This document shows positions 1 to 6,358 of a stretch of DNA of 39,540 nucleotides, piece by piece. Source of the stretch: Prevotellaceae bacterium (GTDB lineage Bacteria; Bacteroidota; Bacteroidia; Bacteroidales; UBA932); assembly GCA_031287815.1 (NCBI GenBank), contig JAITSM010000069.1:1-39540 (forward strand). Reading direction: 5' to 3'. How positions within the stretch are numbered: the first letter of the stretch is position 1; the number at the start of each line of letters is the position of its first letter. The translations under genes were made by a program, and so were the position numbers. A model generated the notes under the pieces. The model did not search any database. It saw only the letters and a list, made by a program, of their open reading frames with translations, and was not told where the DNA came from.

Positions 1-116
1 CCCTCTCTTTCGAGAACGACCAGCGCGGCAAAACCCTCTACTTCGCCCTCCGGTGGGAAAACACCCGGGGCGAAAAAGGGCCGTGGAGCACGATGAAGAG
101 CGCGATAATCCCGTAG
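1..116 (+). CDS. Hypothetical protein, 3' end only (paralogue of the gene at 11480)
   Basis: The window opens inside a reading frame (first full codon at base 3) that runs to a TAG at 114-116. The visible 37 residues include QRGKTLYF, LRWENT and GEKGPW, which match the C-terminus of the 230-residue protein at 11480-12172 almost word for word. It is therefore a second copy of that family. The function is unknown. The segment looks like an extracellular beta-rich (fibronectin III-like) end, which is only an inference. Codons end mostly in C, as in the 11480 gene. A strong terminator follows within 60 bp. Confidence 0.75.
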   Translation, partial: LSFENDQRGKTLYFALRWENTRGEKGPWSTMKSAIIP

Positions 117-173
117 ACCTCCCCCCAGCCCCCTCCGAAGGAGGGGGAGGCAGAGAGGCGAAGTAATGAAAGA

Positions 174-208
174 CGCCGGCAGATGAATAGGCTGCCGGTG
201 TTTTTTTT
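174..208 (+). terminator. Rho-independent terminator after the left-edge gene
   Basis: An inverted repeat (GCCGGCAG / CTGCCGG) with a 9-10 nt loop is followed by TG and eight T residues. It lies about 60 bp after the stop of the left-edge gene and closes that transcription unit. Confidence 0.85.
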
Positions 209-288
209 GAGTTAAGAACTAAGAACTAAAAGTTAAGAGTTGGCTGGCGCCAGCTAACTTTTAGTTCTTAACTTTTAGTTCTTAACTC
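209..288. repeat. GGCGCC-centred low-complexity inverted repeat, copy 1
   Basis: This is an 80-bp near-perfect palindrome centred on CTGGCGCCAG at 244-253. Both arms are built from a repeated word (AACTTTTAGTTCTTAAC or its complement). Related blocks occur at about 500-571, 11256-11316, 12340-12425, 13097-13190, 16527-16637, 18820-18915, 24840-24980 and 28352-28440. The core GGCGCCAGC is constant and the flanking word varies between copies. Confidence 0.8.
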
Positions 289-290
289 AA

Positions 291-509
291 AAAAGCCCCG
301 AAGGGGCGAAATATGCATAACCGCAGGCAAGCGCAGCGCAGCCTGCGGAAGAAGCCCCCACTGCCTTTCGCGCGGCGCACTGTCCGTGCATAGCGGAAAG
401 CAGGTGCTCCGCGCGAGGGGCAGGGAGTGCATATAGCCCCCATGCTGCGTTCCACTGCGCTCCACTTGCATGGGGTTATGAAAATGTAAGCCCTCCGGGC
501 TTATTTAAT
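291..509 (+). repeat. ~220-bp multi-hairpin dispersed element, copy 1
   Basis: This matches the reverse complement of 16639-16856. Both ends are short hairpins (GCCCCGAAGGGGC at the left, AAGCCCTCCGGGCTT at the right). Inside are three more inverted repeats: CCGCAGGC/GCCTGCGG near 321-348, CGCGCGG.GCAC/GTGC.CCGCGCG near 370-416, and CCCCATGC/GCATGGGG near 437-475. One arm sequence differs between the copies while pairing is kept. No protein is encoded. It could be a MITE-like or REP-like element or a structured RNA. Confidence 0.75.
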
Positions 510-571
510 GGAGAATGAAGGATACCGGCGCCAGCCAATTCTCAATTCTCCATTTTCAATTCTCCATTAAA
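500..571. repeat. GGCGCC-containing low-complexity block, copy 2
   Basis: GGCGCCAGCC is flanked on both sides by repeats of the word TCTCCATT/AATGGAGA in opposite orientation. The block directly abuts the multi-hairpin element at 291-509; the same word flanks its second copy near 16620 and 16857. From 572 to 767 I see no gene. That stretch contains TATCTTTG boxes at about 619 and 721. Confidence 0.6.
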
Positions 572-763
572 AAGGAAGTTCTTATTCTAAAAATACAGGT
601 GGAAATTAGAATAAGTTGTATCTTTGTTCCGATTTCTAAACATAGCCGTTGCTTTTATGGACGGCATTCATCCTTTTGCAAATTGGTCGTTTGATTTCGG
701 GCATTGGTCGGGAAACATGCTATCTTTGTGGAAAAATTGTAGCCCGGAGCCGGTAAAGAATCG

Positions 764-771
764 TATATTTG
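764..771 (+). promoter_or_regulatory. Probable -7 box upstream of the LiaF-like operon
   Basis: TATATTTG fits the Bacteroidetes -7 consensus TAnnTTTG. It lies 28 bp before the short ORF at 799 and 146 bp before the LiaF-like gene. No TTG stands at the usual 19-22 bp upstream (the nearest is about 24 bp), so the assignment is tentative. Confidence 0.45.
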
Positions 772-1015
772 TGCCGTAATTTTTTAAACCATTTAAAAAT
801 GGAACCAACCAGAACACATCCAACCCGAAAAACGAGCGCCGTATTTGCGTTGTTATTCATCATGGCCGGCGTGTTGCTATTGCTGTTTTGTGCCGTAATT
901 TTTTAAATCTTTAAAAATGGAACCACTCAGAACCCATCCCTCCCGGATATCAAGCGCTGTATTGGCGCTGTTAATCATCGTCGCAGGCGTGTTGCTGTTG
1001 TTGTTTAATGCGGGG
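768..1015 (+). repeat. Tandem duplication of a gene start (two ~120-bp units)
   Basis: The segment from TGTGCCGTAATTTTTTAAA through the first ~31 codons of the LiaF-like gene is present twice, at about 770-888 and 889-1015. The units are diverged (roughly four bases in five identical by eye), so the duplication is not recent. The first unit reads into the start of the second and stops there. Confidence 0.85.
799..906 (+). CDS. 35-residue membrane ORF left by a gene-start duplication
   Basis: This ORF repeats the beginning of the LiaF-like protein. It starts MEPTRTHPTRKTSAV and continues into the same hydrophobic segment (AGVLLLLF), then ends at a TAA created where the second unit begins. It would give a one-helix membrane peptide. 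It may be a mere remnant, a translated leader ORF, or a functional small peptide. The substitutions relative to the real gene keep hydrophobicity and frame, which mildly favours that it was translated for some time. Confidence 0.4.
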   Translation: MEPTRTHPTRKTSAVFALLFIMAGVLLLLFCAVIF

Positions 1016-1684
1016 TATTTGCCGGTTGTTTACAAGCCGGTGATTTTTTCATGGCAAATGGTACTCGTCGCGATAGGCCTTGTGTCTGTTTTTTCGCGCC
1101 CCAAGCGCATTCCCGGCGTATTCCTGATATTGTTGGGATTTTTGTTGCTGTTGCCCAAGCTGAACATAGACGGCCTGACCTGCCTGAAAGGCAACGGCTG
1201 GGCGATAGGCTTAATCGTCGGCGGGCTATTGTTGCTTTTCCGGGTTTTCGGCCCGCGGCGGCGTTGTTGCCGGATGGAACGCCACCGCCGCTATTTCCAC
1301 CGGCATTTTTCCACCGGCCCTTCCTCCAAAATACCGGAAGATGGGGAGGGCTATATGGCAAATTATGTTTTCAGCGGCGGGAAAGAGAAGATAACCTCGC
1401 AAAATTTTAAGGGCGGCGATATCAATTGCGTTTTCGGCGCCGCCGAAATAGATTTCATGGACACACAACTGGCCGAAGGGGAAAGTACGCTTACCGTTAG
1501 CGCGGTGTTTGGCGGCGTTACGCTCTATATTCCCGCCCACTGGAAGGTGGAACTCCGGCAGGACGCCATTCTCGGGCGAATGGAAGACAAGCGCGCGCAC
1601 CCTACCTTTGACGTCAATGAAAACAGGACGCTGATCATTAAAGCGTCTATGGTATTTGGCGGCGGCGAAATAAAAACGCGGTAA
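917..1684 (+). CDS. LiaF-like cell-envelope stress membrane protein
   Basis: The 255-residue protein has about four hydrophobic segments in residues 15-115 (AGVLLLLFNAGYLPV, WQMVLVAIGLVSVF, GVFLILLGFLLLLP, IGLIVGGLLLLF), then a basic stretch and a soluble beta-rich C-terminal domain (about 145-255). The C-terminal repeats VFGGVTLYIP and VFGGGEIKT are typical of the LiaF/DUF2154 cell-wall-active-antibiotic response family. In Firmicutes, LiaF restrains a sensor kinase. Here a LytS-type kinase and a LytTR regulator follow within 30 bp and 5 bp, so a three-part envelope-stress module is a fair inference. The gene start is partly duplicated just upstream. Confidence 0.8.
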   Translation: MEPLRTHPSRISSAVLALLIIVAGVLLLLFNAGYLPVVYKPVIFSWQMVLVAIGLVSVFSRPKRIPGVFLILLGFLLLLPKLNIDGLTCLKGNGWAIGLIVGGLLLLFRVFGPRRRCCRMERHRRYFHRHFSTGPSSKIPEDGEGYMANYVFSGGKEKITSQNFKGGDINCVFGAAEIDFMDTQLAEGESTLTVSAVFGGVTLYIPAHWKVELRQDAILGRMEDKRAHPTFDVNENRTLIIKASMVFGGGEIKTR

Positions 1685-1711
1685 AACGTTGCCGGACGTG
1701 CTGCGCAAGTT

Positions 1712-2776
1712 ATGGAAAAGAATCCCATTTTTAAAAATTATAAAACCAAAGGGCTCTACCTGTTCATCTGGCTGTGCATAATATGCGGGCAAATCCTGAT
1801 TATTAACGCCACTTCCAGCTATTCGCTGGAATATATTATTATCGAGTCGGTCGTGTTTAATTTTCTTTATGCCTCCCTGTTGATACCGGTGTGGTACCCC
1901 GTGCGCTTCAACAGATGGGAGCATAAGACCTGGCAGTTTAATGTGGTGGTGCACCTGCTGCTGGTGTCGCTGTTCATTTCCCTTTCGGCGCCGGCGGGGT
2001 ATTTCATCATGTGGCTGCTGGAAACGGACAACAACCGTTACATGGACTACCTGCAACTTACGTACGGGTGGAAAATCGTGCAGGGATGCACGTTTTACCT
2101 TGTTATGGTGCTGGTGTATTATTTGTACATTTATGTGGAAAAGCTGCGCGAAAAGGCAGCCAATGAAATCCGCCTGAACCGGCTGATAAAAGACAACGAA
2201 CTGAACCGCCTGAAATCGCAAATCAACCCGCATTTTTTATTCAACAGTTTAAATTCCCTCAATTCCCTAATTATCCGCCACCCCGAACAGGCACAAAAAA
2301 TGCTGGTGGAGTTATCCGATTACTTGCGCTATGCGGTGCTGGCGAACAATGCAATTTATGCTTCGCTGCAACACGAAATGGAAAATATTGAACGGTATTT
2401 GGCGATTGAGCAACTGCGCTTCGGCGAAAAACTGGTTTATGAACGAACAATCGACCCGGCTTGTTTGCCGTTGAAAATCCCGGCCATGCTCTTGCAGCCG
2501 CTGTTCGAGAATGCCGTAAAACACGGCGTATACGAAAGCCTCCAAACGGTTTATATCAACATATCGGCAAAGGCGGACGGGCAGCAGCTCGCCATTGTTA
2601 TCAGCAATAACTACGACGCCGGCAACGGATCGCAGAAAAAAGGCTCCGGCACCGGGCTGAAAAATATCCGCGAACGGCTGCGGCTGTCATACGGCGCCAC
2701 CGCATCGCTGCATACAAAAATGGAAGACGGCAAGTTTATAGCCATCCTGCAAATACCGGTGGACGATAAAAAATAA
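1712..2776 (+). CDS. LytS-family sensor histidine kinase
   Basis: The 354-residue protein has four membrane helices in residues 15-150, a short linker helix, then a HisKA_7TM-less LytS/YehU-type kinase core. The H-box NPHFLFNSLNSLNSL lies near residue 172 with the phospho-accepting His about 174. The N-box LFENAVKHG is near 264 and the G-box GSGTGLKNIRERL near 315. No periplasmic sensor domain of any size is present, so sensing is probably intramembrane or through the LiaF-like protein encoded 27 bp upstream. The response regulator gene begins 5 bp after its stop. Confidence 0.9.
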   Translation: MEKNPIFKNYKTKGLYLFIWLCIICGQILIINATSSYSLEYIIIESVVFNFLYASLLIPVWYPVRFNRWEHKTWQFNVVVHLLLVSLFISLSAPAGYFIMWLLETDNNRYMDYLQLTYGWKIVQGCTFYLVMVLVYYLYIYVEKLREKAANEIRLNRLIKDNELNRLKSQINPHFLFNSLNSLNSLIIRHPEQAQKMLVELSDYLRYAVLANNAIYASLQHEMENIERYLAIEQLRFGEKLVYERTIDPACLPLKIPAMLLQPLFENAVKHGVYESLQTVYINISAKADGQQLAIVISNNYDAGNGSQKKGSGTGLKNIRERLRLSYGATASLHTKMEDGKFIAILQIPVDDKK

Positions 2777-2781
2777 AAATT

Positions 2782-3579
2782 ATGAAAACAGCACAGGAAC
2801 CTGCGGCACAACCAATCGCTGCGTCCCATTCCCCCCTCTCCATCCTTATTGTGGATGATGAAACGCCCGCCCGAGAACTGATACGGCATTATCTGCAAAG
2901 CTACCCCGAAATAACCATTATCGGCGAAGCGGACAACGGCTTCGACGCCATAAAATTTATTAAAGAACGCCACCCGCAGTTGGTGTTCCTCGATATTCAA
3001 ATGCCGAAACTGACCGGCTTCGAGGTCTTGGAACTTATCGACGTTACGCCGGAAATTATTTTCTCCACCGCCTTTGACCAGTATGCCCTGCGCGCCTTTG
3101 AGCTGAATGCGGTGGACTATTTGCTCAAGCCCTATTCCAAAGAACGCTTCGACCGGGCGGTGCAAAAAGCTATGGCGAAAATCCATTCGGGAAACGACAG
3201 TCGCAGCAGCTGGCAAGCCTTCCGGCAGACGCTTGCCGCAGCGCCCGGCGCACTCACCCGCGTGGCGGTAAAAGACCGCCAGCAGATACACGTTATCCCC
3301 ACCGGCGAAATTACCTGCATCGAAGCCGACGGCGACTATGTGAAACTGCACACGGCAACCGGCGCATTCCTGAAAGAAAAAACCATGAAATACTTTGAGG
3401 CGAACTTGCCGCCGCAACAGTTTATACGTATTCACCGCTCGTTTATCGTCAATGTGGACGAGGTGGCGAAAATCGAACTGTTTGAAAAGGAAACCTACCG
3501 CGTGCACCTGAAAAACGGCGCCATCCTGCGCGCCAGCAGCACGGGCTACAAACTGCTGAAAGAAACAGTAAAGTTGTAA
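2782..3579 (+). CDS. LytTR-family response regulator
   Basis: The 265-residue protein has an N-terminal receiver domain (about 20-140) with the acidic pair in VDDE near residue 25 and the phospho-acceptor Asp71 in FLDIQMP. LKPYSKERF supplies the conserved Lys-Pro. The LytTR DNA-binding domain spans about 160-262 (IEADGDYVKLHT, FIRIHRSFIVN). It is the partner of the kinase immediately upstream. Its targets cannot be read from the sequence; autoregulation of the operon is only a common pattern in the family. Confidence 0.92.
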   Translation: MKTAQEPAAQPIAASHSPLSILIVDDETPARELIRHYLQSYPEITIIGEADNGFDAIKFIKERHPQLVFLDIQMPKLTGFEVLELIDVTPEIIFSTAFDQYALRAFELNAVDYLLKPYSKERFDRAVQKAMAKIHSGNDSRSSWQAFRQTLAAAPGALTRVAVKDRQQIHVIPTGEITCIEADGDYVKLHTATGAFLKEKTMKYFEANLPPQQFIRIHRSFIVNVDEVAKIELFEKETYRVHLKNGAILRASSTGYKLLKETVKL

Positions 3580-3618
3580 TGGGGGAACGGCGGTACGTTA
3601 TTATACCAATATATATTT

Positions 3619-3930
3619 ATGAATAATTTAGGATTCCCGTTTCGTCCCTATCATCCGGGCGAACTATTAAAAGAAGAATTAGAGTGCCGCCACTTATCGC
3701 AAAAAACCGTTGCGAAGCAATTAGGATTATCTTATACGGCGTTCAACGAAATATTAAACGGCAAACGCCCTGTAACAACCGATTTTGCCTTGTTTATGGA
3801 AGCTGCTTTGGAAATACCGGCATATATGTTGGTCGGGATGCAAACGGATTATAATTTGCAAGTAGCGCAAAATGACAACAAATTAAAAAGCCGCCTTGCC
3901 AAAATACGCAAAGTAGCGGCAATGCTTTGA
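3619..3930 (+). CDS. higA: HigA-type antitoxin, XRE helix-turn-helix, apparently orphan
   Basis: The 103-residue protein begins with the family signature RPYHPGELLKEELE, followed by the helix-turn-helix LSQKTVAKQLGLSYTAFNEI and NGKRPVTTDFALFMEAAL. This is the HigA addiction-module antitoxin layout. HigA normally neutralises the HigB mRNA interferase and represses the operon. No HigB-like ORF lies in the 39 bp upstream or directly downstream: cassette A converges from the other strand 15 bp past the stop. It could be a solitary regulator or the remains of a pair. I saw no obvious promoter of its own. Confidence 0.82.
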   Translation: MNNLGFPFRPYHPGELLKEELECRHLSQKTVAKQLGLSYTAFNEILNGKRPVTTDFALFMEAALEIPAYMLVGMQTDYNLQVAQNDNKLKSRLAKIRKVAAML

Positions 3931-3944
3931 ATGTTTTATAAAAA

Positions 3945-5165
3945 TTACAGTTGGCGGAAACAGCGAACGGCAGCGTTTTGTTGTGCTGCACGGCCGTGTT
4001 TGTATATTTGATCGCATGTATATGCAAGTCCGTCTTCGCGTAAATCGATTTGTAGACCATCTTCCCTGTTTTTGTCATTAGCGTACCATCCCTCAGCACT
4101 CGTAGTTAACTGGCCATTCGATACCGATCGTTCATTTGCGAATCCATAATAATCAAGTCGTGGTGAACAACTGGACGTCTTGGATCGTAGATATTGACAG
4201 ATTGTGGCATCCGATCCCATAGTTTTGGTCATGTTATCAAAATCATCAGTAACCGGCAATAACCATCCGGGTGGGCATATACCTTGTACATTGCCGGTAG
4301 AGCTACTTGACCCGCCGGCATAAGAAGCATATACTTGCGCCCATGGATAACTTCTTCCACATTCATCTTCCGTACAACCGCTCATAGCAGAACCTATAGT
4401 AGAACCATTATAGCTTGCTAATTTTACATTCTGCGCCAGCCACCACTTGCTATCTGACATCAATACAATCCTGTAATATTTGCTATCCCGGCTATCTTTT
4501 ATATAAGCTTCCCAATTCTTCGCGCCGCTGGTGCGTTGCTGGCAAAGGTGCGTAGCATCAATATATAAATCGCTTCCCTGATAAGGGCAGAAAATGCCCG
4601 GACAGTCTGTTTTATCTCTGATAGTAGTAGGCGTAATGGTCAATGCCGAAGTGGCAAGCGTTGTCCCGGTTACTGTTTGAGAGGTTGTGCCGTTTGCTGC
4701 TGCCAGGATAAACGGCGGCGTGCCACGCAAAGTATAAGTTCCGTTGTTCGCTGTTACATTCGGCGGGTAGTCGGAAACATAGGCGCACCAATTGAATTGT
4801 GCCGGCACATTGCTCAACGTTACGGTTACCGTAGCGTTGTATGTGCCGGAACTCCCTGACGTACCTTGCAGCCAAAAGCCTTTGTCGTTTCCTGTTTCCC
4901 GCGAAGGAGTGCCGACAGTAGCTATCGGCGTTCCGGAAACAGGCGCACGCATCCAACTGCCCAACGGCACATTGTCTACTATTGCCCGGTAATCTACAAA
5001 TACCCATACCTTGGAATTGTGTGTACCGGTACGCGAGCTATTCAACCATGATACATTAAATGTAACGGTGTTGCTTTTTGCACTAACCGGCGTAACTGTA
5101 ACGCCACTTTGCGCGCTTACGGCAACGCTTAAAAGCATTGCGAAAAAAAAGAAAAGTTTTTTCAT
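3945..5165 (-). CDS. Cassette A: secreted FISUMP-domain protein
   Basis: The 406-residue protein has a Sec signal peptide (MKKLFFFFAMLLSVAVSAQ). Residues ~20-165 form the shared cassette head, with SRTGTHNSKVWVFVDYRA, GFWLQG, FNWCAYVSDYPPN and GTPPFILA. A conserved linker (TLATSALTITPTTI, CPYQGSDLYIDATHLCQQR) leads into a C-terminal domain resembling the Fibrobacter succinogenes major paralogous domain (TIGR02145), with WEAYIKDSRDSKYYRIVLM, KWWLAQNVK, CPPGWLLPVTDDFDNM and a C-terminal VRCF motif. The head and linker are closest to cassette D. No T9SS sorting domain is visible. The ligand or function is unknown. The gene is monocistronic behind its own promoter and structured leader. Confidence 0.85.
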   Translation of the reverse strand: MKKLFFFFAMLLSVAVSAQSGVTVTPVSAKSNTVTFNVSWLNSSRTGTHNSKVWVFVDYRAIVDNVPLGSWMRAPVSGTPIATVGTPSRETGNDKGFWLQGTSGSSGTYNATVTVTLSNVPAQFNWCAYVSDYPPNVTANNGTYTLRGTPPFILAAANGTTSQTVTGTTLATSALTITPTTIRDKTDCPGIFCPYQGSDLYIDATHLCQQRTSGAKNWEAYIKDSRDSKYYRIVLMSDSKWWLAQNVKLASYNGSTIGSAMSGCTEDECGRSYPWAQVYASYAGGSSSSTGNVQGICPPGWLLPVTDDFDNMTKTMGSDATICQYLRSKTSSCSPRLDYYGFANERSVSNGQLTTSAEGWYANDKNREDGLQIDLREDGLAYTCDQIYKHGRAAQQNAAVRCFRQL

Positions 5166-5537
5166 AATATTTTTTATTAAAAGGTTTAATATTTTTCTCT
5201 ATGTTCTATTGTCTACAAGTCTATGTTCTGTTTTCGCAGCTTCAGGGTTGTTTTCAAACACAAACCTTTTTCATAAAACAACCCCTTACTGCGATTTTTT
5301 ATTCGCTGACAATTTGTATAACTTTTGTCTGTCTATATGGATTCTATCGAACAAAAATGAAACGTGAACTGATATTAACTCTCTTAAAGGTGTAGACAAC
5401 CTGGTGTAAAAGCCGACATCAACTCACGTTGAAAGATACGGCATTTATTCAGTTACACCTAAATTTGTCTACTCTTTAAGACTTGAACAAAAGCCATTGA
5501 AATGTTATTCAATCCCGATAAATAAAGAACATCATTA
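5166..5537 (-). ncRNA. Cassette A structured leader RNA
   Basis: Plus-strand coordinates of the paired segments: P1 5383-5389/5474-5480, P2 5392-5399/5465-5472, P3 5403-5409/5453-5459, P4 5412-5415/5439-5442 and apical stem 5419-5423/5428-5432. The loop segment 5424-5430 is complementary to 5361-5367, which on the RNA is followed by a U-rich run. A second hairpin (5235-5294) lies 70 nt before the start codon. A 35-nt insertion near 5196-5230 with two copies of an AACATAGA word is shared only with cassette B. Near the transcript start, GTTCTTT retains the core of a boxA-like element. Confidence 0.75.
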
Positions 5538-5543
5538 CCGCTG

Positions 5544-5573
5544 CAAATATAAAACAATATTTTTAAATTCCAA
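5544..5573 (-). promoter_or_regulatory. Cassette A promoter
   Basis: On the minus strand, TTG (5571-5573) is followed by exactly 19 bp and then TATATTTG (5544-5551). The predicted start is near 5537. The same box pair with the same spacing stands before cassettes B, C and D. Confidence 0.85.
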
Positions 5574-5867
5574 ATATGTTTAAAAATTTTTTTTTAATTA
5601 TATGCTATTTGGAATATTTATGACTAAAAAATCTTGACGGTGTATCGCGAGCGGCCCGCCGTATGCCGTATACCGCAACCGGCTCCCCGCCCCCGCCTTT
5701 AGAAAAACCGCCTTGCCAAGCTTTAATTTTCTCACCCAATTTATTGCAACAACAAAAAACATTTTTGTTTCCGGGATGGGCTGCCTGTTGCCAAAATAAA
5801 ACAAGTTTGTTATCGTTTGTTTTTGTAAATTGAGCGCCTGTCTGTTCATAAAAAGGAGGCATGTTTT

Positions 5868-5899
5868 TTTGGCCTCTCCGGAAAAAATGCCTATCTTTG
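5868..5899 (+). promoter_or_regulatory. Promoter of candidate small RNA
   Basis: TTTG (5868-5871), 20 bp, TATCTTTG (5892-5899): a full match to the Bacteroidetes consensus. The predicted start is near 5906. The 270 bp between this site and the cassette A promoter holds no gene I can support. Confidence 0.75.
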
Positions 5900-5905
5900 C
5901 CATGC

Positions 5906-6012
5906 ATAAAAAGAACTATTGATAATTTTTGTCGCTGTCAAGAGGAGAGATTCGCTACATAAATTAAAAATAGTTACCAGCCGCTGAACCTAAAATCAGC
6001 GGCTATTTTTTT
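5906..6012 (+). ncRNA. Candidate small RNA of ~107 nt
   Basis: A consensus promoter ends 7 bp upstream and a textbook terminator ends the unit (AGCCGCTGA / TCAGCGGCT, 9-bp stem, 8-nt loop, then A and seven T, 5979-6012). Between them AACTATT (5914-5920) pairs with AATAGTT (5969-5975), closing a separate domain. The only ORF is a five-codon one beginning at 5902, so a coding role is unlikely. It does not look like tmRNA, RNase P or SRP RNA. The next gene starts 346 bp downstream behind its own promoter, so this is not an obvious attenuator. Confidence 0.6.
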
Positions 6013-6014
6013 CC

Positions 6015-6097
6015 GGTGCGTGACATGTGCTTGTCACGGTGCGTGACATGTGCTTGTCACGATGTGTGACATGTGCTTGTCACGATGCGTGACATGT
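6015..6097. repeat. 23-bp tandem repeat of small palindromes
   Basis: Three full units and one partial unit of 23 bp (6015, 6038, 6061, 6084). Each full unit carries GTGACA-TGTGCT-TGTCAC, a 6-bp inverted repeat with a 6-nt spacer. The array begins directly after the small-RNA terminator. It could be an array of protein-binding sites or of hairpins. From 6098 to 6268 I see no further feature. Confidence 0.85.
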
Positions 6098-6268
6098 TTT
6101 TACCTGCCTTATGCCCTATGCGATGTGCGAGTCGCAAATCGCAAATCCTGTGCTTGGCTGTCTTCTCACCGCACGTTGGAGAGATAGTGTTTTGGCTTTT
6201 ATTATCCTGCGCCCGGAAAGTCCAAACAAATGATGAGTAAACGAGTGTAAAATACCTATTATATGGTA

Positions 6269-6299
6269 TTGCGGGGTCTTCCGCTTGTAAGTACTTTTG
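6269..6299 (+). promoter_or_regulatory. Promoter of the protease/TonB receptor operon
   Basis: TTG (6269-6271), 20 bp, TACTTTTG (6292-6299) fits TTG-N19-21-TAnnTTTG. The predicted start near 6306 gives a 53-nt untranslated leader before the ATG at 6359. Confidence 0.7.
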
Positions 6300-6358
6300 C
6301 ACTGTTTTTTTTTAGTTCGTTTGAATACGGCATTTACCTTTAAAAATACAAAATATTC

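Noticed and set aside
1226..2233. Long minus-strand ORF (335 aa) across the LiaF-like and kinase genes
   Set aside because: It is the shadow of two well-supported plus-strand genes; the peptide has no recognisable motif and spans an operon boundary.
5598..5907. Two overlapping ~100-aa minus-strand ORFs
   Set aside because: They have no family motifs or promoter and end on the small-RNA promoter; codon use is erratic.
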